A DNA stretch of 64,000 bases from Triops longicaudatus (GCA_022885665.1 JAGQDJ010000042.1:248001-312000), one strand, 5' to 3'; numbered from the stretch's first letter, positions 1 to 10,809 are shown. Notes: generated from the letters alone by a model not told the origin. Numbers and translations: made by a program.

Positions 1-3000
1 GTTCTGCAAAGAGAATTCCATTGGCACAAAATCAATTAATGTAATCCGCAAATTTACCTCCGATTCTTCCGCCAACTCATAAAAGCGTCTTTTAATTTAC
101 GTTCCAACCGCTCCTGCAACTCTTGCACCCACTTCGCCTGTGTAGCTTCATACGACAACTTCACAGCTATTGTTAAGCCCATAGATGGCTTGGTTAATTG
201 TCGGCCAAACAGCGGTCTCCAATCTGTAGTTCGATTCACGTCGAACTTGAGAAGGCCTGGGTGCACTTGCAGTTGTACATTTAACCAAAACTAATAAAAA
301 ACGAAGGAACTTAACGTAAAGAGCCACACCGATATTTATGCTTACGTTTTCGGGACTAACTAATGCGAAAATTTTCTGAAGGGGACAAAGACTATCATTA
401 ATGGACAGTCTTTCACCCGTTACAGCATTGAAAAGCCACCATTCATCGCGCTCTTGCAAACGCACTAGCACGTACGCAGTACTCCCCTCTGGTAACCCTA
501 AGCCTAGTACCAGGTAACACTTCCAATTCATCGCCAAGAAGAAATTTGCCAGTAAAACTGCGTGTTCCTCTTCATCTCCGCACAGCATTTCCAAAAATTG
601 CTAACCATGCATCATTAACACTCTTTTCAATAAACGAAAGTTTCAGAATACTTCTGAGTGTGCCCAAATATCCAAAGGTCCCATAAAAATTCTACTATCT
701 GCTATACACGGTATTGCAGATACAAATCGTGCCAATTTTCCCATCGCAATACTCGGATTGTCATCTGAAACAATAGTACTGCATTACAAAATATTCAGCA
801 TACAACGCTCACTTACCCAGTAATTCCGCCGGGGGAGAAATTGGCTTTAAAAATCGCCCAACGTAGGTCCGCTTTCCATCTAAGCCTACAACCAACGGAT
901 TTATGACCCGTTGTGGAAAATCTCGCGCACCATTCGCGATGAATTCTTCGATTCCCCTGACGACCCACTCCTCCTCCATGCTTTCAAAATGTGTCTAGAA
1001 GAATTACCGAAGAAACGAATGCATAAATAACGAAGAAACGAAAGACATAAAAATTTCAAATGAAAATACACAAATTATTACTATAAACAGTACCGTAAAT
1101 AGTTGTTTATAATTATCGCACAAACTAAGCTAAACATAAAAAGCCAAACACAAACGCATAAGCTAAAAATAAAAAGTAATCATCTAAATATTAGTAACGG
1201 AATTCAAAGCTCAAAAGTTTATTCGTGAAACACAATATTACTGTATTTAACTCTGGGAGGTTCAGCGGCGGTTGCAATGTAATAAACAGAGTTATATACG
1301 GTCCTATCGGAGTAACAGGTCCGTCGGTAGACGAGGAAAAATAACGATTAGGCGAATCTTGCATTAGGCTGCTTTCGTAACCAAAAAGTACTGGTGCCGT
1401 CTTCAATCGAAATGTACCATCAATCTAAGAAAACCGTGAAGTTTTATCTTCCAAATAAACCTAAAGAATTACTATTTCTCGTCTTGTCTCACTCTGTTTT
1501 GTTGGTAAATGGTCGAAAACGGGATCTGTATTCCACCTAGCCAGTTACGATCGAAGCGTTGGTGCACGTGAGTTTCTCGGTCTCTTTGATCTTGCAAAAC
1601 GTCAACTACAACTTCATCAAATAACTGAATATACAAAACGTCCGACACAACGCTTAATCCTGAGGGCGTCAAATCTCCGTTAGGCGGTCTAAAAATTTTT
1701 AGTTTATTTCAGCTAATTACGAAATTAAAGTTACATAAAAGGAAGCTTCAATTCTTGATTCCACTTCGGACTCGCTCCTACGGCTGTGGTCGTCCTTGTC
1801 ACAGATCGCTGGAAGGTGATTTCCACAAAAGGTTTAACACCAACTTCCTGAAAATCGTCGTGTTTACCTAAATAAATAGAATGCAAATTTATGGCTAATT
1901 AAGCGAAAACAAGGGGCATTTACACGTAAAATATTTCAGCATAAAATGCAAAATAAAATTTCACGTTATATTACTTGTCTTTCGCTGCTCTGTTTCTTTC
2001 CGATTAGGTACATGAAATGCTTGTACGACATGAACAAGGATATTTATGGATTGGCCACTCAGTCCAAGGCTAAGTCCACCTTGCAGTCCTTTCCTTTCTC
2101 GCCGTTCAGGCCTCAGTGGACGCTTCGGACTGAAGATGGACATTAATGTTAAGCCAAGTGTCCTATAATACGAAAAAAAAAAAATGGAATTCGTAATTTT
2201 TGACTCTTCTACAAGGGAAACTTGTTACCCTATATCCGGTACTTGATCCTCAATAACAATATCGGACAAAACTCGCTTATGACGAGCTTCTTGATACAAC
2301 GCTGCAATCTTTTGTCTTATCAACGCCAATTTCTTTTTGCCGTCAGCTCGGCGTTTGTCGATCGGGTTTCTCAAGTTGTAATGCTCCGTCGAGGCGGTTA
2401 GTTTCAATTCCCGGTCTTGTTTTCGTTTCTCACACACCTAAATACACAACACAAAATAAAATCTGGTCAACCCAATTAATGTAAAACAATCAGATTTTTT
2501 TTATCAACAATCAACAAAAAGCCTTGCACACGCTAATATGTGCATTAAAAAAGAAAGTATTTTTCGCTTTGAACTGTCAATTGTAAGAGACAAGGGGAAT
2601 GATGAACCTAACTCATGCCTGATCCCCAGAAAGAAAAACGAAGATTACATCAAGCTTAAAGTCTCACATGACAAGCTAGACAACAAAACACTCAACTGTA
2701 TAAGAAAATTTAATACTCTAAGCATACTTTCAGAACGTCGCGTGGCATTTCTTGCACTTTCATGGGTACCATGGTCATATCGCGGAATTCTGGATCTCCC
2801 AAGAACCTTTTCCTCAAAATCTGAAGTCGTAAGTCGGCATCAATCTCTTCTTGGCTGCAAAAGTCAAAAGGTTGTGTTAACGCCTCCAAACGGAAATCGT
2901 CACCTCCAGTTTCTGCACGATTCTCGAGCGCCTGGGGAGACACAATTCAGCTTTTATGGAAATCTGATTGTACAGCGGCTACCTCTAAAGCTTCTAACAA

Positions 3001-6000
3001 GTGCACGTTCGCGGGATCATTAACATCAAGCTGAGTTTTGTCTAATAGCGTTTGGAGTTGTCCCGAGTTCACCAAATTGTCTTCTCCCGCTAAGAAACCG
3101 GTCAATTCCATTTTGGGAGGATTCCATACGGATTCTGGAGGGCATTTTGCAATTCCTTGTGAATCGTAGCCCCATCCTACGCGGCATTTAACCACCCCGT
3201 TGGTGAATAAAGGTGTCGCAACCCCGTCGCCACCTGTGTAAGTGATTCCACTCCCCATGCCGCCTTTGGAAGCAGGAATCACCAAATTAGTCATAAAGTG
3301 ATAACTACGTAGAGCTGCGTGTTTCAATGTTGTCTTACTATTCAAAAACGTAAACAAAACGGGACAAATTAGTTTTACACGATCCGGTTTTTGTCAGAAA
3401 TCTATTAACAAGGATGTTTACTTATCAGGAATGGGAAGGGGAATGTTTGCCAACAGTTGACATCTTGCCCAGGAACCAGCTTCTTTCTCCCAAACTTGCA
3501 AAGATAACGAATGAGGAGGTTGTCGTACCCATAAACTGAAAGCTTGTTGGATGCTGGCACGGAAAGTGGGCGACACGGGGTGAAAGCTCGTGCAAGCTGC
3601 TTCTTTGCCGTTGTAGAGCACGCTGATCGAGTACTGTAACTTTGACACGGCTATTGCGCGTACGTTATCAACACTATATAAAGACAGTACAAGGAGAAAC
3701 GCTGAAAAGTGACTTCTGTTATGTCACATATAAATAATTCCGTATAAGCTGAATTGATAATTTATAATTACGTAATCTACGATGGCAGTGCGACAAAGAA
3801 ATATTATTAAGCTCAAATTTCCCATAAAAATCCAATCGAAAGATCAGTTAATTCCGTACGAAATTGAAGAAAAGTTTACCAGATTGGGTGTTTCAAGATC
3901 AGTTAATAGTGGCGCCGCTAGATGTACCAATGGAATGGCCGTTTTGTCTGAAACCCTTGCTTACTTTTTGCTGCACAGAGCAAGAGATTTTTACAGGTAG
4001 GGGAAAAAGTCAGGACTTTTAAAAAATTATTCCAACATAAGCGAACAATAAAGAAATTACGTTTACTACAAACAGTTACAACAAACGACCACCAACTTAG
4101 ATCACGTTAGTTACGTTTACACTGGGTGTCAGGAAGTCTGGTTCGTTCCAGAAATGTGTTACGAAGAAATGAGTTCGTTTCTTACTCAGTTGTAAGAAAA
4201 TAGCAGACAAATGGCCTCGAAAAGGTAACAGCATCACAGGCACTTCTAGCGGCGTCAATGTAAACTTACCGTAACACGCCGGATTCTTGTAAAAAGAAGG
4301 TAATTGTTGTTCGTAAAAAAGCGAAAGACTTACGGCGTTTTCTCGTCCATATTTTTATGTTTGAGTTCCAAGAAGATTATCGGTTCTCCAGGTGGTCTGC
4401 GACAGCGTAAAGCGTTTTCAATAATCGTCTCCCGCATTTCCGCTTCATTATAGTCTGGTTCCGGTGGTACGGGCTTGGAGGGCAAAATCTCATCCTCGGA
4501 TTCATCTTCCACTTGAGACGCCCTACGTTCCTTTCTCTTCAGTTTGCGTTCAGCTCTCTGAAAGGAGGATGCAAGGAACATTAGAAAATCGAACATCAGA
4601 AAAGGGGAAAAGTCAATGGCAATACGGTACGGGCGGAACGATAAGATGCACACTAACTTTTTGCTGAATCAGAGTTTTCCAATCTTGTAGCCTCTTTTCA
4701 TACTCGGCTTGTTCGTTTTCCAAACGCTTTTCATAGTCGCATTGGTTATCTCTGAGCTCACGCTCGATGTCTTCTTCCCATTGCGCTGTATCTTGTTCAT
4801 AATCAGGTTCTTCTTTATGGATCACCAGCTGAACATCGGTGCTAGCTCCGTGGGCGCTCTTGCGCGCGTCTTTGAGCGCCTTCCAGACAGTCAGAATGTT
4901 GCGCAGCAGAATGCGATCTTTTCCCCCTTGAACGTCACGCTCTTGTCGCAACAATGCGATCTTCTGCCGGTTCTTCTCCACCCTTTGCATGCTCAGCGAG
5001 TCGTCCGGACAAGCTGCCATGGCGTTTTCCAGCGTTTCCGTCGCTTCATACAAAGCCTGTAACTTTTGCGTGCATCGATTTGTGACATCACGTCGCGCTT
5101 GCTGGGCGTAGGTTTCGTATAATTGCATTAGTTGTTGGGCGAGCACGTGTTCTTCAGCAAACAAGGCATGATGATGAAAGACGAGCTCGGTTAGATCCAA
5201 TTCCAAAGGGTACGCAGCGTCCATCAAAACCGGCTCCGTGCTACCAATGGCGCTCATCCGGGCCTGCGTTACAAGCCACGCAGTCACCCAGACACGAAAT
5301 TAGACAAGAAACAAAAGGAGACGAAAAAAGCGAGATAGCAAGTTATTCCATAACTTGTGTGCCATTTTCTGAAAGCTAAAGGAATCATGTGACAATGGGT
5401 CTTTTACGTGTTTAAACTCGGTTTGCAGTGCAGGAGGTAATTCGGTTTCAAAGAGCGCCGGACGTAAAGGCTGACTCCGCAAAGGATTCGGTAACGCGAC
5501 CACTTGTCCATCTTCCCCGAACCAATTCCTAACATAGACAAGCCAAAAAGCATTAAATCTCATACCAAGACTTTTAGACACAACAACCCGGAATACTTTT
5601 CTTCCCAGAAAGCAAAGCATGATACACCGAAAAAAACAAACAGAATCTTGCGTTCATTCATTCAAAATTGCAAAGCGCTTCGCTCTGGAAAAAAAAACGA
5701 AGTAGTGATGTCACCAATTGCGTTGAAATTATGATACCTCCGTACGCTGCACTTAATCTTTATAGAAGTAATTGACCACTAATGAATGTCGACGACTTTG
5801 ATAGGGCAAATTTTCTTCAATAAATGAGTTTTGGCCTAAGAAGAAAGAAAAGTGATTAATTGACTTACGTGCTACCTTCAGCGAGCAGGCGGTGTTCCAG
5901 GCGATTTATATTGCGAGGTGCCACCCAGGGTTTGGATCCCACATAAAGTCCTTCGTCCTCTGGGTACCAAGGCGTAAAGTCGTCAGGTAATTTGCGGCTT

Positions 6001-6513
6001 AATGGAGCTGTAACAAGACCAAAAGTATCAAACACGGCAACCACGAGACCAAAAACATAAAAACCGGAACAAAAAGATATGCTGGGCAGGCAGACCAGAA
6101 TGAAGCGTACGTACTATTTTCTTGAGTGATCTATGGGAGGTTTGCAACTGCTTTGGAAAATGAGAAAAATAAGGTGGAGGAAAGAATTGGTGGAAAAAAG
6201 TTGGTGGAAGAATTGGAGTAAAGACGGCAAGGAGACGTTATAAGTCGCTACGATTGTTCCGACATACCTGGAGCCAAACTGGGTACGTATAGTAAGTGGC
6301 CTTCCGTTTCCAATTGCTTGAACTCGTGGCCCACGTAGGTGGCCCACTGGTTCTCCACTAATTGCCAGTGATCCATTTCCTCTGGTGCAAAGTCGCAGAG
6401 CAGCATGCGACCATCTTCGTCTTCTTCTTCTGAAGATAACTTCTTTTCACCCAGTTCGTTCACCTCAGATGTCATTTCGTTTTCCACACTCGTCTCATTA
6501 GCCTCACGCGATT
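1..6513 (-). CDS. cc2d2a: CC2D2A, coiled-coil and C2 domain protein of the ciliary transition zone (partial gene, 18 complete exons)
   Basis: CC2D2A is a core protein of the MKS/B9 complex at the ciliary transition zone; human mutations cause Meckel and Joubert syndromes. Exons, 5' to 3' on the minus strand: 6513-6268, 6007-5869, 5528-5408, 5263-4658, 4557-4334, 4285-4270, 3633-3422, 3337-2983, 2931-2728, 2437-2229, 2129-1975, 1867-1735, 1688-1493, 1424-1242, 994-817, 764-652, 600-346, 290-58, then 3-1. All introns are GT-AG and every reading phase matches, giving about 1,260 codons. In order the product has an acidic N-terminal part, the PEDEGLYVG region, a coiled coil, C2 region(s) with the FDEV and WLGGIQIPFSTIY motifs, and a C-terminal transglutaminase-like fold (CGDEEEHAVLL). 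Human CC2D2A is about 1,620 residues, so roughly 250 N-terminal and 100 C-terminal residues are not covered. The family call is from remembered homology and is strong; individual boundaries are splice-consensus inferences. Confidence 0.93.
58..290 (-). CDS. cc2d2a: cc2d2a exon: C-terminal helical region
   Basis: Acceptor TTTTTATTAG, donor CGGAG/GTAAAT. It begins FWLNVQLQV, aligning with 'IWFNIQ', continues LLKFDVNRTTDWRPLF, and ends in a helix with KLKDAFMSWRKNR. A 54-nt intron follows, and its acceptor (CTTTGCAG) lies at 4-6, so the next exon contributes only bases 3-1 before the window ends. Confidence 0.92.
346..600 (-). CDS. cc2d2a: cc2d2a exon: transglutaminase-like domain core
   Basis: Acceptor ATGGTTAG, donor AAC/GTAAGC, 85 codons in phase 0. 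It encodes QFLEMLCGDEEEHAVLLANF, LPEGSTAYVLVRLQERDEWW and SLCPLQKIFALVSPEN. This is the transglutaminase-like peptidase fold of CC2D2A, described in the literature as catalytically dead. Here too there is no cysteine at the EEHAVLL helix where active enzymes carry it. Confidence 0.95.
652..764 (-). CDS. cc2d2a: cc2d2a exon: ARFVSAIPCIAD segment
   Basis: Acceptor TTGTTTCAG, donor GAA/GTATTC. It encodes IAMGKLARFVSAIPCIADSR and MGPLDIWAHSE. Vertebrate CC2D2A has 'ARYVSLIPF' and 'DLWSTSDQFL' here. The next intron is 51 nt and lacks a strong pyrimidine tract. Confidence 0.93.
817..994 (-). CDS. cc2d2a: cc2d2a exon: GRFLKPISPPAELL segment
   Basis: Acceptor TTCTTCTAG, donor CTGG/GTAAGT. It encodes EEEWVVRGIEEFIANGARDF and KRTYVGRFLKPISPPAELL. 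It matches the segment linking the C2 domain to the transglutaminase-like fold and exits one base into a codon. Confidence 0.93.
1242..1424 (-). CDS. cc2d2a: cc2d2a exon: IDGTFRLKTAPVLFGY segment
   Basis: Acceptor TTTTCTTAG, donor ACA/GTAATA, phase 0 on both sides. It encodes IDGTFRLKTAPVLFGYESS and GPYITLFITLQPPLNLPEL, colinear with the vertebrate region after 'FSTIY'. Confidence 0.95.
1493..1688 (-). CDS. cc2d2a: cc2d2a exon: C2 domain (LFDEV...WLGGIQIPFSTIY)
   Basis: Acceptor TTTTTAG, donor AGA/GTGAGA, after a 46-nt intron. It encodes SDVLYIQLFDEVVVDVLQDQ and RFDRNWLGGIQIPFSTIYQQ, the best conserved block of the CC2D2A C2 domain. Confidence 0.95.
1735..1867 (-). CDS. cc2d2a: cc2d2a exon: C2 domain (PFVEITFQRSV)
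   Basis: Two acceptors are possible. The upstream TTTATTTAG gives the phase required by the preceding exon and reads KHDDFQEVGVKPFVEITFQR; the downstream TTTTCAG would break the frame. It continues GASPKWNQELKLPF, a canonical C2 'NPSWNE' turn. The donor is TTTTAT/GTAACT. Confidence 0.9.
1975..2129 (-). CDS. cc2d2a: cc2d2a exon: start of C2 domain (KRPLRPERRERK)
   Basis: Acceptor CATCTTCAG, donor GACAA/GTAATA. It begins PKRPLRPERRERKG, a signature of CC2D2A orthologues, followed by INILVHVVQAFHVPNRKE, the first strand of the C2 domain. It exits one base into a codon, which fixes the acceptor chosen for the next exon. Confidence 0.92.
2229..2437 (-). CDS. cc2d2a: cc2d2a exon: helical linker before the C2 domain
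   Basis: Acceptor TGTATTTAG, donor ATAGG/GTAACA. It encodes VCEKRKQDRELKLTASTEHY, a lysine-rich helix, and LSDIVIEDQVPDI. It corresponds to the family's linker ending 'EEEVPNI' just before the C2 domain, although it is shorter than the human linker. Confidence 0.88.
2728..2931 (-). CDS. cc2d2a: cc2d2a exon: DDFRLE and PEFRDM segment
   Basis: Acceptor GTCTCCCCAG, donor AAA/GTATGC, phase 0 at both ends. It encodes GGDDFRLEALTQPFDFCSQE and then LRKRFLGDPEFRDMTMVP, colinear with the 'FFRLEQLQ...PEFRNYK' stretch of vertebrate CC2D2A. Confidence 0.92.
2983..3337 (-). CDS. cc2d2a: cc2d2a exon: glycine-rich insert and LDVNDPAN motif
   Basis: Acceptor TTGAATAG, donor GAG/GTAGCC. It encodes a glycine-rich segment (SKGGMGSGITYTGGDGVA) and then LDKTQLDVNDPANVHLLEAL, matching the 'LDPNDP' region of the family. 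The following intron is 51 nt. Confidence 0.9.
3422..3633 (-). CDS. cc2d2a: cc2d2a exon: YSISVLYNGKE strand (first C2-like region)
   Basis: Acceptor AGTTACAG, donor GATAA/GTAAAC. It encodes YSISVLYNGKEAACTS and ends LLANIPLPIPD, beta-strand segments of the central region of CC2D2A. Phase 0 in, phase 2 out. Confidence 0.92.
4270..4285 (-). CDS. cc2d2a: cc2d2a 16-nt microexon
   Basis: A 16-base exon sits between a pyrimidine-rich acceptor (CCTTCTTTTTACAAG) and a strong donor (ACG/GTAAGT). It completes the proline codon left open by the exon at 4334-4557 and adds IRRVT in phase 0, exactly the phase required by the exon at 3422-3633. Vertebrate CC2D2A also has a few basic residues before the matching YSISVLYN strand. 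The intron on its 5' side is only 48 bases. Confidence 0.75.
4334..4557 (-). CDS. cc2d2a: cc2d2a exon: basic linker and RRPPGEP motif
   Basis: Acceptor CTTTCAG, donor ACGCC/GTAAGT. It opens with a basic run (RAERKLKRKERR), passes through an acidic proline-rich linker (PSKPVPPEPDYNEAEMRE), and ends after CRRPPGEPIIFLELKHK, a segment recognisable in animal CC2D2A. It exits two bases into a codon. Confidence 0.9.
4658..5263 (-). CDS. cc2d2a: cc2d2a exon: coiled-coil region (202 codons)
   Basis: The largest exon seen, phase 0 at both ends (acceptor TAACGCAG, donor AAAAA/GTTAGT). It starts ARMSAIGSTEP and carries the family motif HHALFAEEHVLAQQLMQLYE. A long charged helix follows, including DTAQWEEDIERELRDNQ and EYEKRLQDWKTLIQQK, consistent with the coiled coil that names the protein. 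Confidence 0.93.
5408..5528 (-). CDS. cc2d2a: cc2d2a exon: GEDGQVVALPNP segment
   Basis: Acceptor TATGTTAG, donor CAC/GTAAAAG. It encodes NWFGEDGQVVALPNPLR and ends EFKH in phase 0. The open frame runs past the donor, but the phase match and homology support splicing there. Confidence 0.85.
5869..6007 (-). CDS. cc2d2a: cc2d2a exon: PEDEGLYVG motif
   Basis: Acceptor TTGTTACAG, donor AC/GTAAGT. It encodes LPDDFTPWYPEDEGLYVGSK and then VAPRNINRLEHRLL, the conserved EDEGLY segment of CC2D2A. The entry phase (two bases) matches the exon at 6268-6513 and the exit phase (two bases) matches the next exon. Confidence 0.9.
6268..6513 (-). CDS. cc2d2a: cc2d2a exon: acidic N-terminal region
   Basis: Acceptor TTCCCAG and donor CCAG/GTATGT flank an exon that starts two bases into a codon and ends one base into the next. 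It encodes an acidic stretch (LSSEEEDEDGRMLLCDFAPE) and then a segment ending LLYVPSLAP, which corresponds to the part of CC2D2A just before the EDEGLY motif. There is no ATG in frame at its 5' end, so at least one coding exon lies further upstream. Confidence 0.85.
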
Positions 6514-9250
6514 CTGGGAATTTAAACAAGTTGGGAGATGACCAGAATTTCGGCTACGTTATTACGCGGAAATCTAGTTGTCTTATCCTAGACGCGAGTT
6601 CTACCCCATCAAACAATAAATCGCAACGATTATTATAGATCTATAATTATGCCAACTGACGCGTGAGTTCCGACAGTATCTCGTTTAAAAAAGTGATCAA
6701 TTCCTTACAAGGGATTTCATATAATTTATTTGTTTATTCCTTGCGAAGAATTCGTGAGGGTAAAGCGTCTACGCATAGGAAGCGTTGTTATATACCTTGG
6801 AATTTTGGGAAAGCCTAGAGAACCAAGTGTCGGCTACCAGTATTGGTTGTTAAAAAAAGGTCTTGAACGTGAGAAAGATGTACAAAATTTAGATGCCTAA
6901 GTAAGTTAACTATATTATTCTCATACGAGTAACTTAAAGATCCATTACAAATTGTATTTCTTACACTTTTACAAAGCTCTTCAAAATCACACTTGGAAAA
7001 TGTAGTCCAAGTATCACATAGTGCAGATGATAATTACTAATCATGCATGACTAAAAGTTATTAGAAAATGAAAACACTAAACAAGACATTATTGTCGGTG
7101 CATTACCTACAGTTATAGGCTTCTAAATACCACAGCTTCAAGGTATAAGCTCAATTTTACCATATCTGACAACATTTTTTTAACATAGTTTAATAAGGAA
7201 ATGTAAAGCCTCTAATAAGTAAAAAATAGTGTATAGTCATATTATAACATTGATAACCATCTTATGGAAACTTTATATGGTGTCAACTGGTATGACAACA
7301 TTTTGCGAGCCGTGCGTATAATGTACACTAATAAGGGGTACTTTACATATTACACCATGCTGCCACGCAACATTCCCCAAATCAGTACTTTTATAACGTT
7401 GAAACATTTCTTATAAACACTGTTAAAGCTTGGTGTTATATGCACATATTAAGAAAGTTGATACTTAAACTGAACAACTAACTAAAACATGTAACATTAA
7501 CTTACGTATTTCTTACAAATTTGGTTCATCGTCTTGAAAAGTCTGCCATGCACTTTATCTTTAAAGTGAAACAGCTCGATAATAACAGAACGAAACAGAC
7601 AACAACTTACCAGAATTTCTCAATGCAATCTATTGAACAACTTTTGGAGACAGTAAAAGATAATAGCACGTAACAGAGTTAAAAATGCATTTGGCGCTGT
7701 TTGGACCACAACCCGGTTTTCCTCTATACGTTAACTGGCCCTTTTTCACGAGGAAATTTTATAGGGAAGCAATTGACTTTCTGAACTGATGTTTCAAAAG
7801 TTCCTAGTCTTAACAGTCGTCCACTATTTTAGAAAACATTACTGTCACGAAATTTGCTATAAAAAAGGAAAGATTTGCAAATCCCTCCACGTCACTCCGG
7901 CTAAAGAAGGCTACGCGTTTGACCTGCCTTTTTATTGAAATTCCGGTCTGAAACTCATTAGGCTTCGCCATGACCTAAAATGAAACATTCGCTGCTAGCT
8001 ACAAGCGACGAACGATTCTCATAGGTCGCAAATTTCACTGTTTCCAACAGTGAACGTTTTCAACTTGGATACTTCCTACAATCGAGCACGTTTGGTTTTA
8101 CCTTAATAAGCAGTGTCTCAGAACAGGAACGCTCGCTGTTGCTCAAGTAAAGCCTGTGTACGTTAATAATTCGAACTCCAGCAAAGTCAGATTTTGTGCA
8201 AATATACTGTATAAAAGTGTTGTATTAAGACAGATTTTCACCTTTAAATCTTCTGTTTTGTTGATTGGCCAATAAGGTTCAGTGTAAAGGCAATTTACAT
8301 GAAAGAGCATTTACGACAGTAAAAACGTCATAATAGCGTTTGTATAAAAACGTAATAGCAGTTGGTATTATTAGATTTCTTATACAAGTGTAACAACCTT
8401 TACCATTACCTGTTTTGTGCTTCTCCGGTGAAATTGGACCCGTGTCTGGCCAAAAAACTGTTGCGAAAAAGTCGTATTCCTCGCCTCGGCCTGGACGTCC
8501 AGACTGTTCACCGCTTTTTGCCTATGACATTCAAAAATAACCCATCAAAAATGTTGTAACTCCAGCTAATTACGGTAACCTTGCTTATTTTTAGCCTAGT
8601 CACCTTATCTTTTTAATTACGCCTTAAAAAGCGTTACATAAGTCGGCCAACAGGACCAAAGTTGCAACACCAGACTTGTTTGACGCCCAGTGTTTTATTT
8701 TCAAGTGCAAAAATCGTGTAATGAATGCTGAACCAGCGTTTATTGAACCGTGATTCCCCTAATTATAGTTCAACTTCCATAGTAGACACGTGACAACCCC
8801 ACATTTAAAACCACCAAGCCGCCAACCCCCTCCTTATACCAGAAACAATCAAAGAGGAGATGGGAGAAAATTACAAAGTTTTCCGATGAAACCAAGACAA
8901 GCAATTAGATGCCACCCTAACAGTGTCGCGACTCGTTAACTGCGAAAAGCGTTAGCCGTGGAAAAGCAACAAGTAGAACACAAGAAAAAAAAAACGAAAA
9001 CTAACTACACTTCTCAGTCCCAACCCTGTTTTGAGTTTAAAGTCGGTTATCACGTGTCAGCCTGTCAAAATCAAAGGATGTCCGGTCTGCTTCCACCCAA
9101 CTATTTTTCCAAAAGAGACGGTTTGCATTACAATGATAGTATAAATAGGGTTGAAACAATACTTTCGACCTTCGCGACGTAAATCTTTGCTACCACTCGT
9201 TTCTTTTGTTTTCTAATCTATTCCTTATCTCTTTATGTCAGTGCTGTCAA
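6514..9250. other. AT-rich non-coding stretch upstream of the resolved cc2d2a exons
   Basis: No convincing ORF, RNA gene or repeat was recognised. A TATA-like motif on the minus strand (GGTATATAAC, 6787-6796) points towards cc2d2a, but no in-frame ATG exon joins it to the exon at 6513. Confidence 0.6.
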
Positions 9251-10750
9251 CGGAAACTTTGACAAGTCATCCAATGTTAAGAAAAGTCCACCAACCGTAA
9301 AGCTTCAGGGCCAAGTTCGCGTCTAACCAGGAAATGAGCTGACATGTCCTCACACAGCTTTTGAAAGTAACTCAAATAAATAGATAAGTACGCAAAAAAT
9401 GAGTCGTGATTCAGAGATAATCTAAATTTAATGATTCTTGCTCTTAGCTATTGCGCCATAAGCCATGTAGAATAACTTTGAAGCTCCGTCTTTGTTTTCA
9501 ATATTGGACGAGTGTAATCTTCTCCGAGTGCTGGTTAACAAAGTTTGGGGAATCATGACGAAACGGCACGAAAAGACATTAACTGACAGTTGTGTGCCCA
9601 TTGCTGTGGACTGACATAACATAATAGTAAATTCATGGCTCTCTGGTCAGTGGTCTCGCCACATCAGGACGGTACTGGCCGGCTTCCCTACTTTCGGGTC
9701 CGAAAGAGCTGGTATGAATATTGGACGAAACGATCTGAACCCCTGCTAAAGGGGGAAAGCTAATGAGATTACGTCTCACCAAATCCCCTTGGACAATCTC
9801 CCATGTTTTTCTGTTCCACGGACCACACTTTTGCAACTGTACAGCAGATGCCGAACGAGCTTGTGGGCTATTTTTGCACCCTATTTTCCACCTTCATAAA
9901 TTCATGTACTTTCCAGTACCAGAAAATTTCTATGATTCTAACATCATACAATATTAGACTCTGCTACGTAAGAAGTGTCTAATCTACACAATAGAACATA
10001 TAAATCTTCAAGAGTAAAAAATTCTACTACATAATACAATAGTAGTCCTAACATCTTACAATGTACCCGTTTCTGCGAAATTACTGGTAATTCCTACATT
10101 TAACCCTTTACAAGTTATTGCTATGCTACCTTGTCCACTAAATATGCTTCATACCACTTATTGCGTACGTAACAACATTCAAGCGTTTTCTATAGTACTT
10201 TTATTACCTACCAGAAATAACGAAAACTATTTTGATAAGAAAATTAGCTCACTTGTTTTTTTCTTATGAATAACAGCCTACAGGGAAATGAAACCTAATT
10301 CGTATAATTCAAAAAGCTATTACCCCAGTTTTAAAACACTAGGCACCATTCTTTAGTTATTTCTTGCCTTCATGGATAATGATGAGGTTATACTTTCAAT
10401 CTCAAAATAATAACTTGCACTTGAACGAATTGCTTCATTACGGCTGCAAAATTGTGCTACAATGTCTTTCCTCAGCTTTGATCTATATGCTTGTACCACT
10501 GTAATTTCCGCAAAAAGGGCCCACAATTGGCTTTTCCTCACTTGTATTACTTCTTCATTTGACACCTGGCGTGTTTCTCTTTCGCGCTCGGCCCCGTTGC
10601 GGTCAAAAGGTATCGGAGATTGATAACATAGTAGGCAAGTATAGCGAGAGGGTGTTCCTTGGTTTGCAACGGGTTGTTGGAAAGGGGACCAGAAACGCTC
10701 AACCCTATCCGGAAGTCCGTTTTCTGCCGTCTTGGGCTCTTTTCTTATAC

Positions 10751-10809
10751 CTGCTGCCGAATGAAGACCCGCTTCTAATTTGGCTCGCACTTCAATTTTC
10801 TTCCTCTGC
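10751..10809 (-). CDS. candidate upstream cc2d2a exon (59 nt)
   Basis: On the minus strand, acceptor GGGTAG and donor GCAGCAG/GTATAAG bound a 59-base segment reading RKKIEVRAKLEAGLHSAA. It exits one base into a codon, exactly what the first resolved cc2d2a exon (6513) needs, so the join reads HSAA-ESREAN. The basic helical composition resembles an N-terminal basic segment of vertebrate CC2D2A, but the similarity is weak. It would imply a 4.2-kb intron in a gene whose other introns are 46-640 nt. It lies in a longer open frame (10353-10817), so it may be spurious. Confidence 0.3.

Noticed and set aside
1848..1867. Alternative acceptor TTTTCAG inside the exon 1735-1867
   Set aside because: Using it would leave the reading frame out of phase with the preceding exon; the upstream acceptor restores it.
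6787..6796. TATA motif GGTATATAAC as the cc2d2a promoter
   Set aside because: No ATG exon with the required exit phase lies between it and the exon at 6513. The only phase-compatible choice would put the ATG about 20 bases from the TATA.
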